The notes under the pieces are model-generated. The model was not told where the DNA came from. It did no database searches and saw only the letters and a list, made by a program, of their open reading frames with translations. A stretch of 64,000 nt of DNA from Dryomyza anilis (taxonomy: Eukaryota > Arthropoda > Insecta > Diptera > Dryomyzidae). Where the stretch lies: positions 15,357,529 through 15,421,528 of the forward strand of contig OX638132.1 in the NCBI GenBank assembly GCA_951804985.1, given 5' to 3'. The translations under genes and the position numbers were made by a program. This document shows, piece after piece, positions 12,301 to 21,773 of the stretch (its first letter is position 1; the number at the start of each line of letters is the position of its first letter).

Positions 12301-12986
12301 TTCGATGTTATAAACCATTTTGTTATGTTCGAAAATATAAATTTTGTTAGTGGTTGGTATTAATAAAAACCTTGGACTGATCAATTACTATAAAAATATT
12401 GAAATAACCCTACGGGAAAATATTATGAATCGGTTCAAGGTCTGTTACTTTTATTTGTCATGGTAAGGGATGAATTAATATCTCATGCAGACCTTTAGAC
12501 CTATCACTGAATTGGTGTTCAATTTGAGAACTTCTGAACTGAAGAACAGTTCTGTGAAAGGTTTGCATGAATTCACCCCTTCCTATGTGAATGCCACGTA
12601 AAAGATGCCGGTTGGTTTCATATAAAACGGAAAGAACTGTAACCGATTCTCGATTTTCGATTTTTTCTGAAAATGTACGTTTGCTAAAAAGTAAATACTT
12701 GTATTTATTAATATGGCCCACTGAAAGAGGTTACTCCTGGATTATTTATATTATATATTATATGTAAAACAATTCAAAGCCATTTAATATGTATATTTTT
12801 TTAAATTTTAGAACCCTCCCCTCTTCATTGGAAGACGGTGAGAACTTTGGCAAAAACGAACACTGGTATTCCTTCAGTTTTATGGAAAAACGGTCACAAT
12901 CAGTGGATGCATTGGCCACAAGCAGTCAACCACGACCACAAGAAGAACAGCGCAGAAAAATGCCTGACGGTTCGGAATACTTTTAA
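3157..12986 (+). CDS. SLC22-like organic cation transporter (MFS), seven exons, 575 aa
   Basis: Predicted plasma-membrane carrier of the organic cation/anion (SLC22) branch of the major facilitator superfamily. Coding exons: 3157-3341, 3434-3732, 9463-9612, 9683-10088, 10160-10398, 10460-10733, 12812-12986. All introns are GT-AG and the joined length is 1728 bases (575 codons plus stop), in frame throughout. The start is the first ATG after an in-frame TGA; a second ATG lies 13 codons on. TM1 is near residues 32-50. It is followed by the large cysteine-rich extracellular loop typical of SLC22, with an NNTS glycosylation site. Then come the MFS loop motif ending GRLP (about residue 163), several hydrophobic helices, PESVQWL (about 270; family form PESPRWL), DRIGRK (about 390) and LPETLNR (about 513). 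The tail is hydrophilic. Substrate cannot be told from sequence. I do not assign a Drosophila orthologue. Confidence 0.92.
3434..3732 (+). CDS. transporter exon 2 (extracellular loop and TM2)
   Basis: Acceptor TTACAG|G, donor ATAG|GTGAGT. It encodes the extracellular loop with several cysteines, the WICDDAW segment that precedes TM2, and TM2 itself (MFFVGSVVGSLIFGILAD). The following glycine codon is split across the 5.7 kb intron. Confidence 0.9.
4098..4208. repeat. 111-base hairpin in transporter intron 2
   Basis: The two halves are inverted copies: TACACGATAGAGAAA at 4108-4122 and TTTCTCTATCGTGTA at 4184-4198, with inner CTAGAGATAGAGCAAA and its complement. The flanks GCGAGT and ATTCGAGC extend the pairing. 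It is probably a tiny hairpin MITE. A structured RNA is possible but there is no further support. Confidence 0.65.
4488..5448. mobile_element. long-TIR non-autonomous DNA element
   Basis: Inverted repeats of about 90-100 bases bracket a ~960 base segment. The left arm (4488-4577) includes TTCTAGTAGATTT and GCTGCGTACTCAG; the right arm (about 5349-5448) has the complement of both. A smaller stem lies inside (GTTGTAGAACGAA near 5182 against GTTCTACAGCGACG near 5236). No transposase is visible. Confidence 0.6.
5688..6281 (+). mobile_element. mini-me-like element, copy 1
   Basis: It begins TTTATACCCTACACTAAGAG, contains the conserved block GGAAAAGTATATATATTC followed by a (GTCY)n tract at 5822-5872, and ends near 6281 after CCTTCCCAACTGGTTTA. 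This is the layout described for dipteran mini-me/DINE-type elements: a conserved core flanked by TA- and GTCY-rich proto-microsatellites. It is closely related to the copy at 6887-7628. Confidence 0.75.
6282..6886. other. spacer with imperfect AAACATATxTATGTT motifs
   Basis: Between two mini-me-like copies lie several diverged, partly palindromic AAACATA/TATGTT motifs (6600-6830). They may be remnants of an older repeat. No gene is seen. Confidence 0.4.
6887..7628 (+). mobile_element. mini-me-like element, copy 2
   Basis: Nearly identical to copy 1 at both ends and in the core. The GTCY tract lies at 7020-7084 and alternates CCGT/CTGT units. It carries an extra segment of about 140 bases (roughly 7214-7354) absent from copy 1, directly after the shared TATGATCCGACCA. 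This is either an insertion here or a deletion in copy 1. Confidence 0.75.
7629..8299. other. intronic AT-rich DNA
   Basis: No gene or clear repeat boundary. Weak AAACATACATATA motifs recall those at 6600-6830. Confidence 0.4.
8300..9440 (+). repeat. dispersed repeat family S, copy hosting a SINE
   Basis: The segment from AAATATCATTACTTCATA (8321) through GGGCATATTTTAAAA and TTAGTTTGAACTATTCTG aligns with 31181-32170. It is related in parts to 36122-36560, and in reverse to about 30780-31180 and 50880-51060. It has no coding frame. The SINE at 8703-9003 interrupts it. Family identity is unknown. Confidence 0.55.
8703..9003 (-). mobile_element. tRNA-derived SINE, full length
   Basis: Same family as 59084-59397, minus orientation, with an ATT-type tail at 8703-8713 and the tRNA-like head ending at 9003. 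A few bases are missing between the A and B boxes (GGCTCCAACGC instead of GGCTCGCAGTCCAACGC). It sits inside repeat family S. Confidence 0.85.
9463..10733 (+). CDS. transporter exons 3-6 (core helices)
   Basis: Exons 9463-9612, 9683-10088, 10160-10398 and 10460-10733 are separated by short introns of 61-71 bases, typical of flies. They carry the transmembrane core, the central cytosolic loop with basic/acidic residues (near 9890-10060) and the second DRIGRK loop motif. Each junction preserves the frame. Confidence 0.9.
10915..11229 (-). mobile_element. decayed mini-me-like element
   Basis: In transporter intron 6. Minus-strand remnants of the mini-me ends are visible: TAGTGTAGGGTATA at 11217-11230 and GGTCTAAGCCGATCG at 10914-10928. 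So is the core: AAAATATATACTTTTCCATGC near 11130 is the reverse of the GGAAAAGTATATATAT block. The GTCY tract is almost gone. Confidence 0.55.
11239..11550 (+). mobile_element. tRNA-derived SINE, subfamily with duplicated head segment
   Basis: The head reads TAGCTCGTCTGGTTAGTGTG, unlike the AGTGGTTAGTGCG head of other copies. It contains a ~30 base tandem duplication (GTGTGTTGAACTACGACCG followed by GTGTGTTCGACTACGAGCCG). B-box GGTTCGATCCC, normal body, tail (TTA)n at 11539-11550. It shares this head with the copy at 31232. Confidence 0.85.
11615..12175 (+). repeat. tandem duplication of a ~270-290 base unit
   Basis: Two adjacent diverged units. Each starts with a CTCGTTTCGTATTCG motif (11628 and 11898), continues with TTTCAAGTAATG and GATTTCGGTTTT, and ends with CGTATGAATCATT-type and CAGTATTATGAA motifs (11799 and 12111). 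The second unit has a short internal expansion of TTTAGTTTCTACTA-like segments. Non-coding. Confidence 0.65.
12812..12986 (+). CDS. transporter exon 7 (C-terminal tail)
   Basis: Preceded by a pyrimidine-rich acceptor ending TTTTAG. It completes the arginine codon of LPETLNR, then gives a hydrophilic tail of about 57 residues ending at TAA 12984-12986. The tail is rich in Ser, Gln and charged residues, as expected for a cytosolic end. Confidence 0.8.
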
Positions 12987-12989
12987 AAA

Positions 12990-12995
12990 AATAAA
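12990..12995 (+). terminator. polyadenylation signal of the transporter gene
   Basis: AATAAA starts only four bases after the stop codon. Such a short 3' UTR would be unusual, so a later signal may also be used. Confidence 0.4.
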
Positions 12996-14428
12996 TATTA
13001 TTCTAGGGTTTATGAGCTTTAAATTATGTTAATTCTAAGGATTTAATAATAACGATTATATTTATTAAAAGATTGTAAACAAATGATTGATCTAATAGTT
13101 CAAATGTTAATAGTTCGATTTTAGACTTGTATAAATATTAGTAATTATGGCTATAAAAAGTACACACTTAAAATATAATTATATTAAATGAGGTGAAAAT
13201 GGAGTACAATTATTTTTGGTAAATGCTGATTATTATCACCAAGACAATCTTTACTCTCACAGGTATGTGTCTGATCACTGACATTTGAGGTATTAATACC
13301 ACATGGAATCTATGGAATCTTAAATCATCAATGAAATCTTTACTCATCAATGGAATCTAAACTACGAAATGTACCATATACAAATAGTACCTCCCACAAA
13401 TGTAAGAAAAATTTAAAATTTAAGTATTCCTAAAGAATTAAATTTGGCTCAATTCTGTTTCTTCAAAAAAACAGGCATATCACCGATAAGTTCTTCTTCC
13501 CGACTAGGCAGGAATAGAACAGCGAACTCGTATTGTAGGGTAACTGGGGGATCCACCTTTACACAGACGGGTTCTCTGTGAATCCTTATCTTCGAAAGAA
13601 AGCCTTCGCCTGCATGACCACAACACCATCTTTGAATCGAAAGTGGTGGCTATATAGAGGGGGTTACATTTATAAAAGGCACTTACTGTGAAAATAGGTA
13701 CTTTATCCGACAAAATTTTAGTGCCGACATGTCCACACATAATTTAATATCACGGCGACATATATCATTATTTTTTATAAAATGGTTGTGGATCCTAAAA
13801 GAGAAAGGTTCAACGAAGACGATGTGATCAATTTTGTCGATTTTCGAGAAATCAAATTTTTGATTTTTGTTCATCAATATTTGGGCATGATTATGACCAT
13901 GATAATGTCTACTTCAATATGGTTAATTTATACTAGGGAATGTAATAAAATCTAGGCTATGCATAAAATTCGTCAAATTGAAGTAAACTATAACCAAACA
14001 TATAACCATGTAGTACGACTCAAAAAATATACAAGAACTCCGAATTATATTTTTGGAGATACATCGAAATCCAGTGAATTTTCTCATTTACATAATTTTT
14101 ATATAACTTCGCGAGTATTTTTTTTTTTTTGGTATATTACTTTTTTGTGCAAATTTCCATTTTCGAACCTTTACTTTTTCATGTAACTAGAACTCAGCAT
14201 ATACAAAAGATATTTCCATACTTTATAATGTTTTGAAGAGCTTACACATATCACTTTGCAAAATATTTTAAATTATTGAAATCGGTTAATAAAAACCAGT
14301 GTTATGGGGCATTCATTATACGCAAAAAAAAACTACAAATTTGTATAAAATTTTTACTTTTGTAAAATCGTTACAAAAAACATTTCGATAACACAGCACA
14401 AAAACAAAAAAATATACGCGATCTATGT
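12996..14428. other. intergenic region downstream of the transporter
   Basis: No convincing gene. The segment 13460-13690 is less AT-rich than its surroundings and holds a 78-codon minus-strand open stretch without recognised motifs; it may be a diverged repeat fragment. Confidence 0.4.
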
Positions 14429-14700
14429 ATGATTTTCCGATGGACTTCACGATTCTAATCAAGACCTCATACTTAGTTTTTTCAGATTGTCTCAAGTTTT
14501 TGAGTTAATACGTAATACAAATATATGTCAATTTACGTGTTTTTCCATATATTTTGGATTTGCAAAAACAAAGTAAAAGGAATATAGTTTTACATATAAT
14601 ATATAATTTTATTGAATTATGAAAACTTAATATGTTATGCAATAAATAATAGGTACACCTTAAAATCATTAAATTTTGTGTTTGACTGGTCATAACTTCG
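14429..14700 (+). repeat. dispersed repeat family R, copy 1
   Basis: The segment beginning TGATTTTCCGATGGACTTCA and running through CAGATTGTCTCAAGTTTTTGA aligns with 62569-62650. Further weakly related sequence ends near GACTGGTCATAAC (compare GACCAGCCATACG at 62818). Non-coding and of unknown type. Confidence 0.5.
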
Positions 14701-14763
14701 GTCAGATTAATCCAAAATAATATTAATAATAATCCGATAAGAACTATAAGAACTTAGGCCGAG

Positions 14764-15060
14764 CGCTACAAAAGTTTTTTTCAAGGGTTTTTCAACAGGG
14801 ACGCTACAAAAGTAGAGCAAATGGGAGAGCAAACGACGCCATATTTCTTGCCGCACTTTTGACATTTCTCTTCAGTAAGGTTTGCCATTTCATGATAGAA
14901 AGATATACGAGCCAACAACGAGTCGAAATTATTAAAATTTACTACCGAAATTCGAATTCGTATATCTTTCCATCATGAAATGGCAAACCTTACTGAAGAG
15001 AGTGGCAAGAAATATGGCATCGTTTGCTGTCCCTGTCGCTCTACTTTTGTAGCGTCCCTG
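14764..15060. mobile_element. fold-back derivative of the rosa-like element
   Basis: Two copies of the rosa 5' end face each other. The left arm (about 14784-14912) holds the terminal motif, the GCTACAAAAGTAGAGC region and the transposase start region. The right arm (about 14948-15060) is the same sequence inverted. The ~45 base spacer encodes the next few transposase residues. The outermost left bases (GCGCTACAAAAGTTTTTTT) resemble the rosa 3' end instead. A non-autonomous hairpin element inserted into a SINE. Confidence 0.75.
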
Positions 15061-15111
15061 TTTGTACTCAAAGTGGTGGGACCTACAGTTTATTGCCGAA
15101 TCCGAACGGCG

Positions 15112-15965
15112 CACAGTGGTCTAAAATGGAAAAAATCTGGCCAAAATTCTAAAAATCGTATATTTTGATTAAAGACAAGTAAACGTTCAATGTGTAATTC
15201 AAATCGCATGATTCGGTATAAAAATTGCAATGACCTGGCAAATTTTTTTGTTTAGAAAGAGTTCAAAATATTTTTTATTTATTCAAATATGAACATACAA
15301 TTTCTAAGAAATTCGTTTGATATGGGTAATATTAAGAGAAAGAAGATAACGCAGTTGAAGGAGAAGATGATAAAGACGACATTGATGAAGAATACCAAGA
15401 GTTTCAATCTTTTTTATCGTCCCTCTCACATCCATTTCTATTTTACATTTAAAATCCCATTTTTTATATATTCGCAAAAGCAATTATTTTCAAAATTTAA
15501 AAATTGATTTGAAATGCTCCTTTATTTGGCAACAAAACTGCATTAAAAGTTTAGGGGAACAATGCGGAACACTTTAACTTTTATAACTTTTAACAATTTA
15601 CTTTTTGTTTTAGAGGCTAACATATACTGTAGATATCTTATTGGTTCTTTAGACTAGTTCCGTTTTTTGTTTATTATAAGTTCTTAAAACATCTATCTAT
15701 ATATTTATCATAATATAATATGAATAGTATATTTACATTAGCAGTATTCATAAAATCAAAACACACTAAAACATACATTTTTTTAATGATAAAAGTACTT
15801 ACTTTGAGAGTTACTATCTGAAAAAGAGTAGTTTTTTCGAATAAAATACTTGGACGCATTTATGGCCTGGAATGTTTATAAGTGAATTTTAATACTATTG
15901 TTTGCATTCTGATTTAAAAAAAGTATTGAATTTTGGCCAGCTTTTTTCACTTTTGGACTAGTGTG
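15112..15965. mobile_element. Transib-like non-autonomous element with CGGCG target duplication
   Basis: The 854 base insert in the SINE has ~38 base imperfect inverted ends. The left starts CACAGTGGTCTAAAATGG and the right, read inward, starts CACACTAGTCCAAAAGTG; both run to TGGCCAAAATTC. It is flanked by an exact 5-base duplication CGGCG (15107-15111 and 15966-15970). CACxxTG ends with GC-rich 5-base CGNCG targets are known for Transib transposons, relatives of RAG1. No transposase frame is seen, so it is presumably mobilised in trans. Assignment rests on ends and duplication only. Confidence 0.65.
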
Positions 15966-16325
15966 CGGCGGGTGAGAGCATTTCATAGGCAAAGTTTTAC
16001 TCTCGTAGGTTTGCCATTTACTGCCGAGAGGTAGCGCGGTATAGAAAAATGTTTCTATGAAAAGATTTTGTTAGCCCCAGTCCAGGCTTGAACCGGGGAC
16101 CTTTCGGCTCGCAATTAATTAAAATAAAAATTTAAAAATAAATAACTGATACATTTCTAGGTATCCTTACAAACCTAAATTTAAACAAAATCCAAGTTTT
16201 TTAAATTTCAATATTGACTTTATTTGATCGATTTAGTGTTGGAATGACTCAGTTAAAACATTTATTTATTTCAAGGAGTTATTTTTATCGATCTTAATTT
16301 TGTTATTACTTATTAAATTAAACAA

Positions 16326-16543
16326 GCCTGGACTGGGGCTAACAACATCTTTTCATAGAAACATTTTTCTATACCGCGCTACCTCTCGGCAGTAAATGAC
16401 AAACCTACGAGAGTAAAACATTGCCGTTCGGATTCGGCAATAAACTATAGGTCCCACAACTTTGAGTACAAATATAACACGCACAGCTTAAAATCGGCCT
16501 ATGTTCTTATAGGACTGTAGTGCCAAACTATTATTATTATTAT
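16326..16543 (+). mobile_element. tRNA-derived SINE, 5'-truncated
   Basis: It starts within the B-box region (AAGCCTGGACTGGGGC) and continues through the body to an ATT-type tail at 16530-16543. A ~20 base deletion precedes GCCGTTCGGATTC. Confidence 0.8.
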
Positions 16544-17040
16544 CTCCTGAGGTTCAAAGTTACAAAAAATAGACAAAAAAAATAACTTTCGTATGATAGT
16601 TCATATTGAAATATCTTTTGATCGAGAAATGATACAAATCCCGTCGAGGTTTCATTTTAAAGCTTCTGAAACAGACTTTTTGAAAATTTAATACGTAACT
16701 CTATATTTTACCTGAGTATGCGCTCTTGGGAGATCCATTTATTTAAAGAATGAAATTATTCACTATGGTGAAATAAATTATGTAATTCATCACAAACCTT
16801 AAATAATGTTTATAATGCAAATTGATTTCAAAATATTCTTTATTTTTAATATTTCCATGTATTGGAAACTCTAAATATTAAAAAAAAACTGTCTCGAACA
16901 TAAATCAAATTAAAAATTCTTCTTTTCAATAAGAGTAACCGTTATAAATCTTAGCTGCTCAATATCGCATAACAAAAAAACTAAAAAATTTGCATGCAAC
17001 GACTATCCGTAGAAGAAGCATAGTTATGTGATATGACCTT
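16544..17040. other. AT-rich intergenic DNA
   Basis: No gene or clear repeat structure recognised. Confidence 0.4.
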
Positions 17041-17196
17041 TAAGAAGTCGATCCATGGATTGTTGCCAGACGCATCGTGCAACATCTACCCCCACTCAAT
17101 GTGTCTGATTTACAACTCGACGACTTTGACTACGACAAAAGTTGCAACCAGATAATGACGACTCCCTCAACCCTCGAACCTCCGGAGTGTACACTC
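17041..17196 (+). other. orphan open segment of balanced composition (~50 codons)
   Basis: After a TAA at 17040-17042, an open frame reads VDPWIVARRIVQHLPPLNVS and then an acidic stretch (DLQLDDFDYD). It runs into the TIR-like element at 17189. Composition is far less AT-rich than its surroundings. No start codon or confirmed splice site is visible. It could be a broken retroelement fragment or a pseudogene piece. No family recognised. Confidence 0.3.
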
Positions 17197-17774
17197 AAAA
17201 TAAATAGTTTGCTAATAATAGCAAACTCTGATTGTTTAAACTATAACTAGTGATTACAGCATACTTTTATTTGAAATGGCGAACAGTTAGCTAGAAAATA
17301 GTGTGTACAATAACGAATCGTGTCCTTGCTAAGCATATCATTAGTGTAGCGAATATGCACTAGATGGCGACATAGCCACTATAATTCGTAGACTGTTTTT
17401 TGAAAAACAATTGGGTTGAACCCAATATTTCTTATACGTAATAATATTGCACTCAGACTAGAGTGCAAATGTTTGTGAAATATAATATAATATATAAATA
17501 TATATAATATATAAATATATATAATATATAAATATAATATAATGTGTAAAATATATAAATATTTTATTTTGTTTTTTTTTGTGTAAAATCGAGTTAACTT
17601 TAAAATATTAGTTAATACAGCTTATAGTTAATACATATAATAAGTTATTCAAAACAATAATACATTTGTTTGCTGTTTCAACAAAATCCAACGGATTCCT
17701 CTTTTCAGCAAAAAGTTTTACTATTTTAACAACCTTGTTATGCTACTGTTGCAGATTTTTTAATTTGAGTGTAC
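17189..17774. mobile_element. putative short-TIR element
   Basis: GTACACTCAAAATAAATAG at 17189 is matched by an inverted GTACACTCAAATTAAAAAATC ending at 17774. The interior is AT-rich with (TATAATATATAAA)n at 17480-17545. Ends are suggestive only. Confidence 0.35.
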
Positions 17775-18254
17775 GCTGTTTGAACTGAATTTAACCTTTT
17801 TAACTTGCTGCCATTTCGTTGCTGTTGTTAGCGCCTCCGTGATGGATTTTATTAACGTAGATCCATTGTTTTGAAGTTGCATCTGTTGCTGTTTAGATAC
17901 TTTATGGTTGCATACGATACATATATGCATTGTATCTTTGTAGGCAAATACTGACGTAAATCAGCCGGCACTTGACAGAAGATTACTTTAAAAAAATAGT
18001 GTTGTCTTTGTTGTTGTAATCGAGATTTTTTAATGGTTGTTAATGCAATTTTTTAACTTTAATCATTTGTTAACATTAGTTGATTGCTGTTCCATAAAAT
18101 AACCGATCTACAGATAAATAGATACTCACGCAAAATGGTTTATTGATGTAACTAAGAATTTATGCGTACAGCCGTTTTCTGAAAAAGGGCGCAGTAATAT
18201 ATATTTTTATGTTCAGCGTATTACAAACCCAGACAAAATAATTTATTTAACAAA
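17775..18254. other. intergenic DNA
   Basis: No gene recognised. Several GTTGCTGTT-type motifs but no clear array. Confidence 0.4.
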
Positions 18255-18267
18255 AAATAAGAGTTAA

Positions 18268-18586
18268 TAATAATATAATAATAGTTTGGCGCTACAGTCC
18301 TGTGTAGAACTTCGGCCGAGCTCTCTCACCATTTTGAGCTGTGCGTGTTATATTTGTACTCAAAGTGGTGGGACCTACAGTTTATTGCCGAATCCGAACG
18401 GCGGGTGAGAGCTTTTTCATAGGCAATGGTTTTACTCTCGTAGGTTTGCCATTTACTGACGAGAGGTAGCGCGGTATAGAAAAATGTTTCTATGAAAAGA
18501 TGTTGTTAGCCCCAGTTCAGGCTTGAACCGGGGACCTTTCGGCTCGCAGTCCAACGCACTAACCACTGAGCTACCGCGACTGAGCT
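18268..18586 (-). mobile_element. tRNA-derived SINE with 13-base target duplication
   Basis: Complete copy in minus orientation: tail at the left, body, then B-box (GGTTCAAGCCT on the minus strand) and A-box TAGCTCAGTGGTTAGTGCG. It is flanked by AAATAAGAGTTAA at 18255-18267 and again at 18587-18599. A 13-base A/T-rich duplication fits LINE-assisted target-primed insertion. Confidence 0.9.
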
Positions 18587-19316
18587 AAATAAGAGTTAAA
18601 CTCTTTTTTAAAGTCACTAAATAAATATACAGTCAAACATATTCTTCAATATAATGATTTTTTTACCCACTTTAAATAATTAAATAAATTAAACTGTTTT
18701 TTTTAAATAAAAAAATTGTTAAAAAAATATATTTTTTTTTTCCCAAAATTAAAAAAAAAAGGTTTTTTTTTCACACAAGAAAAATCGACCGGTACTTTAA
18801 ACTAGGAATCATTCTACACGCAGTGAACAAAATGTTTGTGGTAATCATATTTAAATCATATTGTAATTAAGGTATGTTTTGTTTAATATGATCCTCAGTG
18901 AAAATATTGTGTATATGATCTTAATATTACGATTTTCCACAACCATTCTATGGTACTCAATGTCAATATCCCGATTTCACACAACCTAATATGGTCCTCA
19001 GTGGCCATATTATGAATCCACACAACCATACTATGTACAACCATACTGAGTATGCAGTTCGATTCGCAATTATTAAATCTATAAGTCTATAAAAGTGGCT
19101 AAGTTTTACAAGCTTTGGTTGTACTCTGGTAAGCGATAGTTTTTTTTTGGCATTTCATAAAATTAAAAAAATGTGAATGCCAAAATGGCCTAAGTCAATA
19201 AGGCCAGATTTATTTCTATAAAAGTTTATAATCTGTTGATAGGCCAAATTTATTTAATTGTTTTAACACTTTAATTGATGTTAGCTTTTACCATAATATG
19301 CATCTGCAAGCATAAT

Positions 19317-19460
19317 AATAATAGTGATTGTCTACCGAGAGGTAGCGCGGTAATTATGAAAAAATGTTTTTTCTAAGAAAAGATTTAGTAGTCCCAGCAC
19401 AGATTTGAACCTGTGTTACGGGACCTTTCGGCTCGCAGTGCAGCGCACTAACCTTTTGAT
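19317..19460 (-). mobile_element. degenerate SINE fragment
   Basis: Minus-strand remnants: ATAATAATAGT tail motif, CCGAGAGGTAGCGCGGTA body segment and CGGGACCTTTCGGCTCGCAG head segment. Most of the body is deleted, and a short duplication sits in the B-box area. Confidence 0.65.
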
Positions 19461-19646
19461 CTGCATACCTGCATGCTACCGATCTGCATAGTACATATCT
19501 GCATAGTATATATCAAAATTGAACGAAAAGTTTACTGATGTTCTGTCAATTTCTTAAGTAGCCCATAATATGCTTATAAGAGCATAAAATGCGACTCCTT
19601 ACAACTGAAAGTGATATAAATAAGTATATGGCTGAATCTGATAGAT

Positions 19647-20000
19647 TTGGAATGCAGTTCCAAAAGGAGTAACGATGAATATGCTGTTTTTACTTTTGAT
19701 CTATTGAAGACGTTGTCAACTCCGGTATTATCTACAGGAATAGCCTCTCTGACAATTGTGGATATACTGTATGGTATTCATGATGGCTTCAAGAGAACCA
19801 TAAGAAATAGAATCTTGTATTATCTATCATTTAAAAAACTATGTGAAGAGTCAGAAAGTTATAATGTACAGTGATCAATGCAATGGACAAATTGGAAATA
19901 TAACAATTAGCACAATATCAATTTATAATCAACTATTCAAACTTAAAAATTAATATAACAGATCATGATTTTAAAAAATTGCATCACTGGAAAAGTATAT
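19647..20000 (+). pseudogene. decayed repeat-encoded protein fragment
   Basis: A 75-codon open stretch (19647-19874) is followed, one frame over, by a YSDQCNGQIGN-like segment (about 19865-19905) and ITDHDF (about 19958). Peptides of the form YSDxCxGQN...N occur in uncharacterised proteins encoded by insect repeats, which I recall only generally. Several frame breaks show it is not functional. Confidence 0.3.
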
Positions 20001-20764
20001 TACCAATAGAACAAAAAATGTATTGGACAAAAAACAAAAATAGAATGGATGAATATTCAATGGCTTCGATTTGAAAACGAAAATCCACATATCATAAAAT
20101 TTAAGTATTCCAATAAGGAATAGGACTTTTTCAATGAATTGGACATTTTAAAAATATATTCATCTAAATTGACTTGGATTCACTGTATCCAAACAGAAGA
20201 CATATTGATGGAAATAAATATTAAGATCTACAATAATTAAAAAATTATATAAACCATCAACCATTCATTTAATAATTAATTGAAAACAAATTCTCAAGCA
20301 AGGATGATGCTGGATTATCTAAGCTATAAAAAATAATACATAATAAATAAAAATTCTTTCATTTCCATACAAAAATGGCCTAACAGGAAATTGGAAACAA
20401 ATTTTAATAAATGTCAAAGGGGCCTAAGCCACATTAACTTTTTTTTAGTATGTATTTTAAGGGTATTTTTTAAATGTAAGAGTTCTTGTTACTATTATTA
20501 GTATAATAATATATACCAATATATAATTTATCTAAAATACAACGAACATTTTTCTGTTTTCTGAAGTTCGAAAATTTTGTGAGTTAGGCCGTTTTGGCAC
20601 TGAGCGCCTATAATATGATTATAGTGACCTTATTATTGTTGAAATAAAATACTATAACTTTGATTGCGACAAACGTCTATGATTGTAGTTAGCATATTAT
20701 AGTTGTCGAAATCATCTCACAACCATATTAATTCTCAGCATGTAAGAATTTGTGTAAATCCCGT

Positions 20765-20903
20765 TTTTATACCCTACACCTATAAGGTACAGGGTATATT
20801 AACTTTGTGCATATATTGTAACGCCCCTTAGGAGGCGTGTCCGGTATGGAAAAGTATATATATTCTTGATCAGCATCACTACCCGAGTGCGTTTAGCCAT
20901 GTC

Positions 20904-20936
<33 letters not shown>

Positions 20937-21557
20937 TGCTGTCTTGCTGTCTTGCTGTCTTGCTGTCCGAATACAGAATAACTTGAGAAATACTGATCAG
21001 AATGCGATGAAATTTCGTCTCAATATAGTTTAGCCAAAAGTAGGAACTGAGTTTGAAAATGAGCAAAATCGGTCAACGGACACGCCCACCTCCCATACAA
21101 GTCACTTTTATATAACTTTTTCGAAACTAATAACTCGAAAAGTATTCAAGGTATAGTTATAAAATTTAAAACGTATTGTTAGAATTCACCTAAAAATATG
21201 TGGTCCAAAAATGGGCGTGATCCGCCCACTTTTTTTTTTCATTATTTCCCGGGTTTTCATAGTGGAAATTTGATCCGTAAATTATTAAAATCAAATCTAT
21301 GAAATATTAGCCTTTCAAAATTTTAAATATAGGCGTGGTCCGCCCAATTATATTTTTCAAATTTTTATTTTTTTTTTTATTTTAAATTTTTTTTTATATT
21401 ATGGGGATATAAGACGTAAATTTCTGATATATGTATAATATTCTGAGGGTTAATATCCCCACCAAAGGTGTAGGGTATTCCATAGTCGGGCTCGTACCGA
21501 CTATAAAAATTCGCCCCATGTGACCGAACTTACCCATGTGATCTAACTTTCCCAACT
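20765..21557 (+). mobile_element. mini-me-like element, copy 3 (longer subfamily)
   Basis: It starts TTTATACCCTACACCTATAA and has the core GGAAAAGTATATATATTC and a GTCTn tract (20901-20968) that grades into four GCTGTCTT units. It ends after GGTGTAGGGTATTCCATAGT and GATCTAACTTTCCCAACTCG. The internal part differs from copies 1 and 2 and shares features with the minus copy at 53243-53672, so at least two subfamilies exist. Confidence 0.75.
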
Positions 21558-21639
21558 CGTTTTTTATATTAAATATTTTTCGGTTTTTATTTGCATTTGA
21601 AATGCAAGCATGTCACATATTCATAATAAAAAAAAAATA

Positions 21640-21773
21640 TATAATTGTTTGCGACACATATTTTGTAGCTGAGAACTCTTTGAGTACGGATATGAAAACG
21701 GTTTTCCAATATCAATTCATTTAAAAGGTTTATTCCCATTTGAAATGTTACTAAGAGATATTACAGGGTTTTT
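21640..21773 (+). repeat. dispersed repeat E, left part (host of the rosa insertion)
   Basis: ATATTTTGTAGCTGAGAACT through AAACGGTTTTCCAATATCAA to GAGATAT aligns with 45836-45945. The homology resumes right of the rosa insertion (23032 onward, TAAAAATCAATTCAAATT). Non-coding; identity unknown. Confidence 0.65.

Larger units (their letters stand above)
14719..16113 (-). mobile_element. SINE split by two nested transposons
   Basis: SINE pieces on the minus strand lie at 14719-14764 (tail end), 15061-15111 (body) and 15966-16113 (body to B-box). They are collinear with intact SINEs once the inserts at 14764-15060 and 15112-15965 are removed. About 35 SINE bases are missing at the first insert. 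The head is lost beyond 16113, where it stops after the CTCGCA segment. Confidence 0.8.
18818..20758. repeat. decayed composite repeat region
   Basis: It begins with CACGCAGTGAACAAAATG and GTGGTAATCATATT, similar to the ends of 61091-61662. Many ACAACCATA/TATGGTTGT motifs occur at both edges (18940-19050 and 20690-20730). The middle (19150-20600) contains AATGGCCTAA-type motifs repeated at 19185, 20386 and 20422, and the decayed coding piece at 19647. Boundaries are uncertain. Confidence 0.4.
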
